Assembly (NCBI GenBank): GCA_000332255.1
Contig: KB235926.1
Location: 1,900,797 to 1,964,796 of the forward strand
DNA from: a cyanobacterium PCC 7702
GTDB taxonomy: Bacteria; Cyanobacteriota; Cyanobacteriia; Cyanobacteriales; Nostocaceae
Length of the DNA: 64,000 nucleotides
Reading direction: 5' to 3'
The notes beneath the pieces are model-generated. The model did not search any database and had not been told where the DNA came from. It saw only the letters and a list, made by a program, of their open reading frames with translations. The number at the start of each line of letters is the position of its first letter. Positions within the stretch are counted from its first letter, which is position 1. Position numbers and translations under genes: made by a program. Below, piece after piece: positions 26,906 to 35,573 of this stretch.

Positions 26906-29900
26906 CTTAAAAACCGACAACGCCTTAGAAGGAATTGCCATTGTAGGCTTAGCAGGAAGATTTCCAGGTGCCAAAAATGTAGAAGAATTTTGGCAGAATC
27001 TCAAAAATGGCATAGAATCGATTTCTTTGTTTTCAGAGCAGGAATTGCAAGCTTCTGGCATCGATCCAAAATTAATTGACAACCCCAACTACATCAAGGC
27101 CAAAGGCATTTTGGAAGATATCGAGTTATTTGATGCCGCCTTCTTTGGCTTTAGCGCGAAAGAAGCTGCTATTACCGATCCCCAACAGCGACTGTTTCTG
27201 GAATGTGCCATTGAAGCGCTGGAAAATGCAGGTTATAACCCAGAAACCTACACGGGTGCCATTGGAGTGTACGCAGGAATGGGAATGAGTAGCTACCTGT
27301 TTAACAATCTTTCCGGCAACGAGGAATTAACTAATTCGGATAGTGCTTATCAACTTTTAATTGCCAACGACAAAGACTTCTTACCCACTCGCGTTTCCTA
27401 TAAACTTAACCTCAAAGGACCGAGTATTAATATCCAAACGGCTTGCTCGACTTCCTTAGTCGCTACTTGTATGGCTTGCCAAAGCTTGCTCAACTATCAA
27501 TGCGACATGGCATTGGCAGGAGGAGTTTCGATTAGCTTGCCTCAAAAAACTGGCTATTTGTACCAAGAAGGCATGATATTATCGCCAGACGGTCATTGTC
27601 GGGCTTTTGATGCCCAAGCACGGGGAACCGTAGTGGGAAACGGACTGGGAATAGTTGTTTTAAAACGATTGGAAGAGGCGATCGCCGACGGCGATACTAT
27701 TCATGCTATTATCAAAGGCTTTGCTATTAACAATGACGGCTGTTTAAAAGTAGGTTATACCGCTCCAAGCGTAGAAGGGCAAGCAGAAGTTATTGTTCAG
27801 GCATTGGCAATGGCAGATGTCAATCCAGAAACTATCACTTACATCGAAGCCCACGGTACGGGAACACCTTTAGGCGATCCTATTGAAATAGCAGCACTCA
27901 CAAAAGCCTTTCGTGCCAGTACCCAGAAAAAGGGTTTTTGCGCCATTGGTTCAGTGAAAACAAACATCGGACATTTGGACAGCGCTGCCGGAATTGCAGG
28001 TTTAATCAAGACTGTTCAGGCACTTAAACATCACTTTCTACCACCCAGCCTGCACTTCCAAACCCCCAACCCCCAAATTGATTTTGCCAACAGCCCTTTT
28101 TACGTTAATACTAAACTGACCGAATGGCAAACAAATGGCAGTCCTCGTCGTGCTGGAGTTAGTTCCTTTGGTATTGGCGGTACAAATGCCCACATTGTTT
28201 TAGAAGAAGCACCACCTACAAGCTGGCAGGAAAGCACAAAAGCACAAAACCAAGGAAGAAGTTACCAGCTTTTAGTACTTTCAGCCAAATCTACACCTGC
28301 ACTGGATACAGCTACAAGCAATTTGCTCGCACATTTAAAACAGCATCCCCAACTGAACTTAGCTGATGTTGCCTACACTCTTGCCGTTGGTCGCAAGGCT
28401 TTCAACCATCGCCGCATAGTTGTTTGCAGCGATCGCGAAGATGCTGTTGCAGCCCTTTCTCACCTCGATGCAGGGCGAGTTTTGACACACTCTCAATCAT
28501 CCAAACAACGACCGATCGTATTCATGTTTTCCGGACAAGGTTCCCAATACTTGAATATGGGCTTGGAACTTTACCAAACCGAAGCAATATTTCGCCAGCA
28601 AATCGATAAATGTTGCCAACTGCTCAAACCTCATTTGGGATTGGATTTGCGCGAGATTTTATATCCTGATAAAGAAAAAGCACCTGTCGCCGCCCAGTAT
28701 TTACAGCAAACGGTAATTGCTCAGCCAGCCCTGTTTGTCATCGAATATGCAATGGCACAATTGTGGATGTCCTGGGGCGTCCATCCTCAAGCCGCGATCG
28801 GACATAGTTTGGGCGAATATGTAGCTGCATGTCTTGCTGGCGTCTTCTGCTTGGAACAAGCGCTGTTATTGGTTGCAGCACGGGGGCAATTGATGCAGCA
28901 GATGCCTCCTGGAGCAATGCTAGCAATTTCCTTGCCACAGGAACAAGCGCGATCGCTCCTCAACGATAACCTCTCTATAGCGGCAATCAATACTCCTTCT
29001 AGTTGCGTTATTGCAGGTACGCCAGAGGCAATAGATGCCTTAGGGCAGCAGCTACTAACACAAAAGGTGCACAGCCGCCGCCTGCAAGTATCTCATGCGT
29101 TTCACTCCCAGATGATGAAACCAGTCCTGGAACCCTTGACGGAACTGGTAAAAACACTTAACCTCAATCCCCCCCAAATTCCCTACATTTCTAACCTTAC
29201 CGGCACTTGGATCGCTGCCGCAGAAGCTACCAATCCCAGCTATTGGGCGCAACATTTACTTAACCCCGTGCGCTTTGCTGATGGTCTGCAACAGGTAATG
29301 CAAAACCCGGAGGTAATTCTATTAGAGGTTGGTCCCGGACGAACGCTCTCCACAATCGCCAAACAACATCCGGCTCGACAAAAGACAGCGCTGATTCTCT
29401 CTTCAGATGGTCATTTCCAAGACCGACAATCAGATGTGGTATTTTTGTTAAATACCTTGGGACAACTTTGGCTTGCAGGCATAGAAATCGATTGGTCAAA
29501 GTTTTATGCTGGCCAACAACGTTACCGAGTACCGTTACCAACATATCCGTTTGAACGGCAACGTTACTGGATCGAGCCACAAACCTTACCCAAAAAGCAG
29601 CAAACTCCCAGTAATTCTTGGCTGTGGAAAACAGCAGTGGAGGCGGGTTACAAGCAAGCATTAGCTGATATCTCCAAATTCGATTGCCCTAGTTATTGGA
29701 CAAAACAAAAGTGTTTGGATCGACTGTGCGTTGCTAACATGAACTTCACCTTGAGAAAATTGGGTGCTTTTGCCAATCCCGCTCTCCAATACTCGCTGCA
29801 AGATTTACTGCAAAAATTTCCAATCTTGCCTCGCCACGAGCAATTGTTGTCTCGATGGCTGCAAGTTCTTGTAGAACACGGCCAGCTGCAGCAACAGGGA

Positions 29901-30851
29901 GAAGTTTTTAGAAATTTGCTGCCATTGTCTGTAGAGGCTTTTGAGGCTTTGGTAACAGAAGTCAAACTTCGATGGGCAGATAATCCCTTGTGGGTAGAGC
30001 CTGTGCTTCAGGCTAGTCAAAAGCTTCCTGTTCTGCTAACAGGTCAAGAAAACTCTTTAAATTTATTGTTTTCTCAAGACTCCTTAGAGCACACAGAGCG
30101 TATTGCTCGAGATTGTCCGATTCTTCCCTACTACAATGCGATCGCTCGCCGGATCCTAGAGTGCTTGGTCGAGTCGATACCATCGCAGGTGAAGTTGAGA
30201 ATTTTGGAGATTGGAGCAGGGATGGGGTTGACAACAAAAGATCTGCTACCAGTAGTCCCACCCCAGCAAGCCACCTACGTATATACAGATGTCAGCCGTC
30301 TATTTTTGGATCGGGCCAAACAAAAGTTTGGCGACTATCCTTTTGTTGAATATCGCCTGCTGGATATGGAACAATCGCCGCAAAAGCAGGGTTATCAGTT
30401 GCACAGTTTTGATGCGATCGTCGCTGCCAACGTTCTCCACGTTGCCCAAAATATCGGAGAAACTTTAGATCGCGTCCGTTCTCTATTGGCTCCTGGAGGT
30501 ATTCTCTTAATTTGGGAAGTTACCCAACCCCAATTATACTTTGATACCATCGATGGCTTGTTGATGAAACCTTTGCACGACGGAGAACGCACCCAAACAA
30601 ATCCCTTTTTATCCCCAAAACAGTGGCAAAAAGCTCTTTTGGAGCATGGATTTGTTCAAGTAGCTGCCATACCGGAAACTGATATATTTGGATACCATAT
30701 TTTCCTGGCTCAGGCATCTGCATCTGATGGCTCGGTAGCTGGTTTACACAAACTAGCGAATCAAAACAGGATACTACCTGCTTGGCAAAGAAATCGGATA
30801 TTGCTGACTGGTTCTGCATTCCCTCTTGGAAACGTTCACCAATACCGATAG
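26898..30851 (+). CDS. Type I PKS, part 1: KS-AT-C-methyltransferase
   Basis: This is the first of three frame segments of one 2,218-residue PKS (26898-33552). The ATG at 26898 overlaps the NRPS stop (ATGAATAA), with AAAGGAAA upstream, so the two are translationally coupled. KS: TACSTS with active Cys, EAHGTGTPLGDP, KTNIGHLDSAAG. AT: GHSLGEYVAA and VSHAFHS, the HAFH form typical of malonyl-CoA. A SAM-dependent C-methyltransferase follows (LRILEIGAGMGLTTKDLLP, AANVLHVAQNI). No dehydratase motif lies between AT and methyltransferase. A missing A at about 30787-30789 ends the frame at 30851; restoring it gives AWQKKSDIADWF. Confidence 0.88.
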   Translation: MNNLKTDNALEGIAIVGLAGRFPGAKNVEEFWQNLKNGIESISLFSEQELQASGIDPKLIDNPNYIKAKGILEDIELFDAAFFGFSAKEAAITDPQQRLFLECAIEALENAGYNPETYTGAIGVYAGMGMSSYLFNNLSGNEELTNSDSAYQLLIANDKDFLPTRVSYKLNLKGPSINIQTACSTSLVATCMACQSLLNYQCDMALAGGVSISLPQKTGYLYQEGMILSPDGHCRAFDAQARGTVVGNGLGIVVLKRLEEAIADGDTIHAIIKGFAINNDGCLKVGYTAPSVEGQAEVIVQALAMADVNPETITYIEAHGTGTPLGDPIEIAALTKAFRASTQKKGFCAIGSVKTNIGHLDSAAGIAGLIKTVQALKHHFLPPSLHFQTPNPQIDFANSPFYVNTKLTEWQTNGSPRRAGVSSFGIGGTNAHIVLEEAPPTSWQESTKAQNQGRSYQLLVLSAKSTPALDTATSNLLAHLKQHPQLNLADVAYTLAVGRKAFNHRRIVVCSDREDAVAALSHLDAGRVLTHSQSSKQRPIVFMFSGQGSQYLNMGLELYQTEAIFRQQIDKCCQLLKPHLGLDLREILYPDKEKAPVAAQYLQQTVIAQPALFVIEYAMAQLWMSWGVHPQAAIGHSLGEYVAACLAGVFCLEQALLLVAARGQLMQQMPPGAMLAISLPQEQARSLLNDNLSIAAINTPSSCVIAGTPEAIDALGQQLLTQKVHSRRLQVSHAFHSQMMKPVLEPLTELVKTLNLNPPQIPYISNLTGTWIAAAEATNPSYWAQHLLNPVRFADGLQQVMQNPEVILLEVGPGRTLSTIAKQHPARQKTALILSSDGHFQDRQSDVVFLLNTLGQLWLAGIEIDWSKFYAGQQRYRVPLPTYPFERQRYWIEPQTLPKKQQTPSNSWLWKTAVEAGYKQALADISKFDCPSYWTKQKCLDRLCVANMNFTLRKLGAFANPALQYSLQDLLQKFPILPRHEQLLSRWLQVLVEHGQLQQQGEVFRNLLPLSVEAFEALVTEVKLRWADNPLWVEPVLQASQKLPVLLTGQENSLNLLFSQDSLEHTERIARDCPILPYYNAIARRILECLVESIPSQVKLRILEIGAGMGLTTKDLLPVVPPQQATYVYTDVSRLFLDRAKQKFGDYPFVEYRLLDMEQSPQKQGYQLHSFDAIVAANVLHVAQNIGETLDRVRSLLAPGGILLIWEVTQPQLYFDTIDGLLMKPLHDGERTQTNPFLSPKQWQKALLEHGFVQVAAIPETDIFGYHIFLAQASASDGSVAGLHKLANQNRILPAWQRNRILLTGSAFPLGNVHQYR

Positions 30852-32512
30852 CAGAGGGTAACTTTGCTAAACAGCGTTGCTGTTGGTTGGTGTTTGTAGA
30901 TGATTGCGGTTTGGGTGATGGCATTGTCAAACAATTAGAACTTGCAGGTCAAGATGCGATCGCTGTGCGAGTGGGAGAGGAGTTTGGCAGCGATGGCCAA
31001 AAGGGCTACAAACTCAATCCTTGCCGAAGCCAAGACTACGACAAATTGTGGCAACAACTGTACGCACTCAACAAGATGCCGCAATTTATCATTCATTTAT
31101 GGAGCGTTACGCCTAACGAGCTTGTTGCAACTGCATTTGAACGATTAGAAAAGCTGCAAAATTTAGGATTTTGGAGTTTGCTATTTCTAGCGCAGGCAAT
31201 CGGCAAACAAGATCTCAACGCTCGCCTGGAAATTGCAGTTATCTCTAATCACTTGCAACAAGTAACAGGTGAAGAGAAACTCTATCCGGAAAAAGCAACT
31301 CTACTGGGCCCGTGTAAAGTTATTCCTCAGGAATATGTCAATATCAATTGTCGCAGTATTGACATAGTTTTACCCGAGCCAGAAACCGAGCAACAACAGA
31401 AATTAATTAATAATTTGCTGGTAGAATTAACGATTCCAACTAATGCCATCCAGCACGCTTCGCGAACAGATGTGGCGATCGCCTATCGCGGCAATTACCG
31501 TTGGGTACAAACCTTTGTACCCGTGCGCTTGGATGAAAGCTACAAACAAACACCTCGGTTAAGAAATGGCGGAGTTTACCTGATTACCGGTGGGTTGGGT
31601 GGTATTGGTTTAGTTTTGGCAGAATACCTGGCAAAAACTGTACAGGCAAAATTAGTACTGGTTGGGCGATCGCCTTTTCCCGTCAAAGACGAGTGGGAAC
31701 GCTGGCTCCACACCCATGACGAACAAGATAGCATCAGTGCCAAGATCCGCAAAATACAAGCGATGGAACTGTTAGGTGCAAAAGTGGTAGTGGAGAGTGC
31801 GGATGTTACTAACTTTGCACAAATGCAAGCGGCGATCGCTCAAGCATGCAAGCTGGGAGGTACCATTCACGGCGTTATTCACGCTGCCGGTGTTATCTCG
31901 GGAGGAACAATCCAGTTAAAAACGCCAAAAATGGCAGCAGATGTACTAGCACCAAAGGTAATGGGAACTTTGGTTCTAGATGCTTTAGTTCGGGATTTCG
32001 ATTTAGATTTCTTTATTCTTTGCTCGTCGCTCAATTCCTTCTTGGCGCCGCTAGGACTAGTGGACCATTGTGCAGGAAATTCGTTTTTAGATGCTTTTGC
32101 TAACTATAAAGCCACAACAACTTCTTATTTCGATCACGGCAGCTGCTCCTGGGGGGGGACCCCAGCTTCTGCGCACTGCCTCACTTTAATTACTTCCGTG
32201 AATTGGGACGGCTGGCAAGAGGTTGGACAAGCTACTCAACTCAGAGCCTCAGCACAACTCCAACTGTGGCGCGATGCCAATTTTCAAAAAGGTATATTAC
32301 CTCTGGAAGGAATAGAGGCATTTAATCGCATTTTGGGCACCAGGCTCCGCAAGTTTTGGTATCAACCCAGGATTTTCTGGTGCGGTTTGAGCAGTTTAAC
32401 AAGACTAAAGAATTGCAACAGATACAATCTCAGCAAAAGGCAAACTCCACAGCATCAATTCACTCGAGACCAAAACTCACTCAGGCTTACGTTCCACCTC
32501 GCAATCAATTAG
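30782..32512 (+). CDS. Type I PKS, part 2: ketoreductase domain
   Basis: This segment, shifted by the one-base loss near 30787, holds a ketoreductase. The structural half starts DWFCIPSWKRSPIP; the catalytic half has YLITGGLGGIGLVLAEYL (NADPH site), GVIHAAGV, and FILCSSLNS. The catalytic Tyr position, normally in a DYxAxN context, reads VDHCAGNSFLDAF, so His replaces Tyr. Right after it an extra GC-rich segment (FDHGSCSWGGTPASAHC) interrupts the usual passage into SVNWDGWQE. A missing C near 32345-32350 ends the true frame; restoring it gives LGTRLPQVLVSTQDF. The 32512 stop is out of frame. The segment's TTG at 30782 is not a real start. Confidence 0.8.
   Translation: MAKKSDIADWFCIPSWKRSPIPIAEGNFAKQRCCWLVFVDDCGLGDGIVKQLELAGQDAIAVRVGEEFGSDGQKGYKLNPCRSQDYDKLWQQLYALNKMPQFIIHLWSVTPNELVATAFERLEKLQNLGFWSLLFLAQAIGKQDLNARLEIAVISNHLQQVTGEEKLYPEKATLLGPCKVIPQEYVNINCRSIDIVLPEPETEQQQKLINNLLVELTIPTNAIQHASRTDVAIAYRGNYRWVQTFVPVRLDESYKQTPRLRNGGVYLITGGLGGIGLVLAEYLAKTVQAKLVLVGRSPFPVKDEWERWLHTHDEQDSISAKIRKIQAMELLGAKVVVESADVTNFAQMQAAIAQACKLGGTIHGVIHAAGVISGGTIQLKTPKMAADVLAPKVMGTLVLDALVRDFDLDFFILCSSLNSFLAPLGLVDHCAGNSFLDAFANYKATTTSYFDHGSCSWGGTPASAHCLTLITSVNWDGWQEVGQATQLRASAQLQLWRDANFQKGILPLEGIEAFNRILGTRLRKFWYQPRIFWCGLSSLTRLKNCNRYNLSKRQTPQHQFTRDQNSLRLTFHLAIN
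32140..32175 (+). repeat. GC-rich hairpin insert in the PKS ketoreductase
   Basis: CTGGGG (32149-32154) pairs with CCCCAG (32160-32165), with GGGGA as loop; eight Gs run from 32151 to 32158. The ~50 bases around it encode residues not expected in ketoreductases and have higher GC than the flanks. It may be a small insert or an assembly artefact at a hard hairpin. Confidence 0.4.
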
Positions 32513-33552
32513 AGCAGACTATAGCCCAAATTTGGCAGCAATCTTTAGGAGTTGAGCCAATTGGAATTAAGGATGACTTTTTTGAATTGGGAGGCGATTC
32601 TTTAATTGCCGTTCATTTAATTGCCAAAATCAGTGAAGCTACGCAAACTAAGCTATCACCCCATAGCCTCATAGATGCACCTACCATTGCAGGACTAGCT
32701 GAATTAATTTTGGCATCGCAACCAGCAAACCTTGAGCTAAAGCCAAAGTTACCTCCTACACTTGTGGAAATTCAATCTGGCGGCTCCAAACCACCGCTTT
32801 TCCTCGTCCATCCTGTTGGCGGCCACGTTTACATTTATCGAGATTTAGCTCATTATTTAGGCTCAAAGCAACCAGTTTACGGATTGCAAGCCCAAGCTAT
32901 TGATGGCAATAGTGCTTTTGTGACTCGTGTGGAAGAAATGGCAACTCAGTATATCGAAGCAATACGTGTTGTCCAACCGCAGGGGCCTTACTTTTTGGGG
33001 GGATCTTCCTTTGGCGGCACGGTTGCCTATGAAATGGCACAGCAACTTCGGGCCCAGGGAGAAAAGATAGGTTTACTTGCCCTGATCGATACTCCTGGTG
33101 TCGGTCACATGCCCTCCGAAAATATTGACAATGATGATATCAAAATCATGGCTTACGCTCTCGGTGTGGGTGCTAACCTTGCCGATCCCACAGAACAGTT
33201 GCAACAACTAAGTACCGAGGAGCAGCTGCATTACTTTTTGGAAAAAGGCAAAATGGCCTTGAGAATGCCTGCTGATTTTGGTATTGACGAGTTGCGCCGC
33301 CACCACAATTTGTTCAAAATCAACCTCAAAGCGATGCGAAATTACGTTCCCCAACCCTATCCCGGCAGAGTTATCTTCTTTCGGGCAAGCTTGCGCGATC
33401 CCTTTAACCCCCAAAATCCAGAACTTGGTTGGCAAAATTTGGCAATGGAAGGATTAGAAATCCACGAAGTTCCCGGCAATCACATTACAATGAATTTTCC
33501 ACCCCACGTGCAAGTGATGGCTGAGTGGTTCAAAGTATACTTGCAGAACTAA
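32356..33552 (+). CDS. Type I PKS, part 3: ACP and thioesterase
   Basis: The last PKS segment follows the one-base loss near 32345-32350. It begins in the linker (STQDFLVRFEQF), continues to an acyl carrier domain with FELGGDSLIAVHLI (phosphopantetheine Ser), and ends in a ~260-residue type I thioesterase: FLVHPVGGHVYIYRDLA, then YFLGGSSFGGTVAYEMA with nucleophile Ser in GxSxG, and the terminal EVPGNHITMN with the catalytic His. It should release the chain by hydrolysis or ring closure. The real entry into this segment is from part 2; the first codon is not a start. This ends the cluster; no transporter or tailoring gene follows. Confidence 0.85.
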   Translation: MVSTQDFLVRFEQFNKTKELQQIQSQQKANSTASIHSRPKLTQAYVPPRNQLEQTIAQIWQQSLGVEPIGIKDDFFELGGDSLIAVHLIAKISEATQTKLSPHSLIDAPTIAGLAELILASQPANLELKPKLPPTLVEIQSGGSKPPLFLVHPVGGHVYIYRDLAHYLGSKQPVYGLQAQAIDGNSAFVTRVEEMATQYIEAIRVVQPQGPYFLGGSSFGGTVAYEMAQQLRAQGEKIGLLALIDTPGVGHMPSENIDNDDIKIMAYALGVGANLADPTEQLQQLSTEEQLHYFLEKGKMALRMPADFGIDELRRHHNLFKINLKAMRNYVPQPYPGRVIFFRASLRDPFNPQNPELGWQNLAMEGLEIHEVPGNHITMNFPPHVQVMAEWFKVYLQN

Positions 33553-33855
33553 TGCCATTTTCCGAAATTGGGCGACAGATGATATTAGACAAGGAGTAAC
33601 GGCAGGAGTTTATAAATTTAGAAATTCAAGCATGGTACTGATGAGCTCAAACAGTTGCTCAAAGGCCAGAAAACAGCATCTGCTTGAGAAAGAATTCAGG
33701 TGTTGTATTTACTGAAAACCCAACAAGGGACAACCCTCACAAGACAGGCATCGGGCAAGCCTCTAGGAGTGGTTGCGCTTTTACTGCCAAGGGGTTTAGG
33801 GCAAGTGCTAGCACGAACCACTAGTTTGCACAAACGGCAACCAATGTGTTTACCG
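33553..33855. other. Intergenic, convergent end of PKS and phosphodiester glycosidase genes
   Basis: These 303 bases separate two convergent genes. I see no supported frame, strong terminator or repeat; only short uncoded frames are present. Confidence 0.4.
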
Positions 33856-34776
33856 CTACTTGCGCATCACACCCAGTTGAGTTGCTGTTGCCCTAGTTTC
33901 ATATCTTTCTTTTTCTTGGACAAGTAAAACTGATTTTATCGGTCTTTTCACAAACTGTCCCCCCGAATCTATCTTTCCGTAAAAACTTTGGCCTTGGTAG
34001 TATAAAGATGACGAACTTCCTCCATCCAAATTCATGGCTTGCCGCGCACCCAAGGTTTTTATCAAATCAGCTACTTCTTGTAGCGACATCCCAGAGTTAT
34101 TGGGGACATCAGGTTTCTGGGCTATCATTACCAAAATAATTCCACCGTCGCGGGTAATACCAATTGCTGTCCTGGCATTGCGCTGAGCGCTAGCTAATGC
34201 ATCGCGTCCGTTGCTGCTATCTACAAATCCTTCTTGTACTAGATTTATTTCTGGCAGCAGGCGCGGACCTCCCCCTACAGCATCAATTAATTGGCAACCA
34301 GCAGGTAGTGGCCGATCGTGGGGAGTAATGTCATAACGAATAGCTTGAGCGCAAATATATCGCCGCCATTCTGTACGATTGAGGATTTGTGCCATGTAAG
34401 GTTTGAGTTTGGGATTGTTAACCAATCGCTGATTGTCTCTGGGATTAGCGATTAACTTTCCTTGTTGGAAAACAATCGATGTTGTTTGCTGATTTACCGG
34501 ATCGAAAAAACCTGCATTTACGATCGCAATTGCTCGATACTTTTTGGCAAATTCCTCTACCGTGTTTAGCTGGGGTGATAGTGCAGGAGTAACTGTAAAA
34601 CGACTGCCAGCTGGAATCCGCAGAATATGGACTACGCTATGTGGTAAAATGCGCCGTTCATACTCTATGGTTTTGGCAACTGCATGTGTCTGTTTTAACC
34701 TAGTATCAAAAAACAAGTATATTAGTACAAAAGTACTAATTAATATACCCCCTGCTAGCAGCAATATTTTTCTCAT
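33856..34776 (-). CDS. Phosphodiester glycosidase family (NAGPA/DUF2233) protein
   Basis: The protein has 306 residues with an N-terminal membrane anchor or uncleaved signal (KILLLAGGILISTFVLIYLFF). It carries the family marks AIVNAGFFD (start of the catalytic fold), AVGGGPRLL, ARTAIGITRDGGIILVMIA, and AMNLDGGSSSSLYY. In animals the domain uncovers mannose 6-phosphate by removing N-acetylglucosamine; bacterial versions are exported and may act on cell-wall phosphodiesters or exopolysaccharide. The membrane anchor places the domain in the periplasm. It is transcribed away from the ubiquitin-like gene. Confidence 0.88.
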   Translation of the reverse strand: MRKILLLAGGILISTFVLIYLFFDTRLKQTHAVAKTIEYERRILPHSVVHILRIPAGSRFTVTPALSPQLNTVEEFAKKYRAIAIVNAGFFDPVNQQTTSIVFQQGKLIANPRDNQRLVNNPKLKPYMAQILNRTEWRRYICAQAIRYDITPHDRPLPAGCQLIDAVGGGPRLLPEINLVQEGFVDSSNGRDALASAQRNARTAIGITRDGGIILVMIAQKPDVPNNSGMSLQEVADLIKTLGARQAMNLDGGSSSSLYYQGQSFYGKIDSGGQFVKRPIKSVLLVQEKERYETRATATQLGVMRK

Positions 34777-34822
34777 ACTCTTACAAGCGATCGCTCTTTT
34801 GCCAAAAAATTGTAGTATCCTC

Positions 34823-34860
34823 TTGACATCCTGTCGCCTTCGTATTACGAATGTAGTATA
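34823..34860 (+). promoter_or_regulatory. Candidate promoter of the UBL-Ro60-E1 locus
   Basis: TTGACA at 34823-34828 is a perfect -35 box. Seventeen bases on, TACGAA is a weak -10; TAGTATAAAAT at 34854-34864 is another AT-rich candidate. It lies about 100 bases upstream of the small gene at 34935. Only the -35 hexamer is a strong match. Confidence 0.3.
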
Positions 34861-34919
34861 AAATCAACAAGTGCTCACAACCAGAAAAACAGGATAGGTG
34901 GGGTTGCAATTTGCATTAA

Positions 34920-35135
<216 letters not shown>

Positions 35136-35222
35136 AGCTTTTTCAGCTTGCAGTCAGTCTTTTTAGAAATTTAAGTCCGCGCCCTGACTTGTAAAGCATA
35201 CACACATTCCGGAATCGGAAAT

Positions 35223-35280
35223 GTAGGTTCGAATCCTACCGCTCCCGACCATCGGGAGCGTAGCCAAACTGGTAAAGGCA
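35223..35280 (+). other. tRNA 3' half with CCA followed at once by a matching 5' half
   Basis: A perfect T-arm (35223-35239) leads into CGCTCCC (35240-35246), then GACCA ending at 35251. Two bases later GGGAGCG (35254-35260) pairs perfectly with that acceptor strand and leads into TA, a GCC...GGC D-stem (35263-35265 with 35277-35279) and a D-loop containing GG. So the acceptor partner lies just downstream instead of about 65 bases upstream. This is either a permuted layout or the junction of two tandem copies whose other halves have decayed. Confidence 0.5.
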
Positions 35281-35409
35281 TGTAAAAACTGCTTTACTAA
35301 CTTGCGCGGAATTATAATTAGCGTTATTTTTGGCGATCGCCACCATTAGAAGCCGAATAAATTTTTCTGAAAGCTAAAATTATCACTGCGTGCCCCAACT
35401 GGAAAAGCT

Positions 35410-35483
35410 TACACACTGGCCTAATTGGAAAAGGCACTTGATTTTCAATCAAGGGATTGTGGGTTCGAATCTCACGTGAGTTA
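35410..35483 (+). tRNA. tRNA-Glu(UUC)-like element, possibly pseudo-tRNA
   Basis: These 74 bases fold as a tRNA: D-stem GCC/GGC (35419-35421, 35433-35435) with GG in the loop, anticodon stem CTTGA/TCAAG (35437-35441, 35449-35453) with a 7-base loop TTTTCAA giving anticodon TTC, a 5-base variable loop, and a T-arm with perfect TTCGAAT loop. The acceptor strand 35410-35416 pairs with only five of seven bases of GTGAGTT (35476-35482). No CCA is encoded. The weak acceptor argues for a tRNA-like or decayed element. Confidence 0.45.
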
Positions 35484-35499
35484 ACAGCTTTTTCAACTT

Positions 35500-35573
35500 G
35501 CACGGAGTGTTTGTTAACAACAGGCAGTTGTTGCCGTGCCCAAACCGGAAGCTTGTAGAGCCAACTTGCACGG
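35500..35573 (+). ncRNA. Candidate stem-loop RNA with three GCACGG/CCGTGC blocks
   Basis: GCACGG (35500-35505) pairs with CCGTGC (35534-35539), closing a loop that itself contains CAACA/TGTTG arms. A further GCACGG at 35568-35573 could compete for the same partner. The block lies just upstream of the Ro60-like gene, where bacterial Y RNAs are often encoded. No promoter or terminator was identified, so an RNA here is a hypothesis. Confidence 0.3.

Noticed and set aside
30782-30850. Separate start for a stand-alone ketoreductase protein
   Set aside because: The TTG has no ribosome-binding site and the frame joins the upstream PKS perfectly when one base is restored.
32356-32512. Overlap of two PKS frames as a programmed frameshift
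   Set aside because: No slippery heptamer or pseudoknot is visible; a single lost C explains it.
34823-34864. Strong sigma-70 promoter with perfect -10
   Set aside because: Only the -35 is perfect; the -10 at 17 bases is weak, so it is listed only as a low-confidence candidate.
35199-35483. Repeated TTCGAAT motifs as a CRISPR-like array
   Set aside because: Repeats are T-arms of tRNA-like units, not regularly spaced identical repeats; no cas genes.
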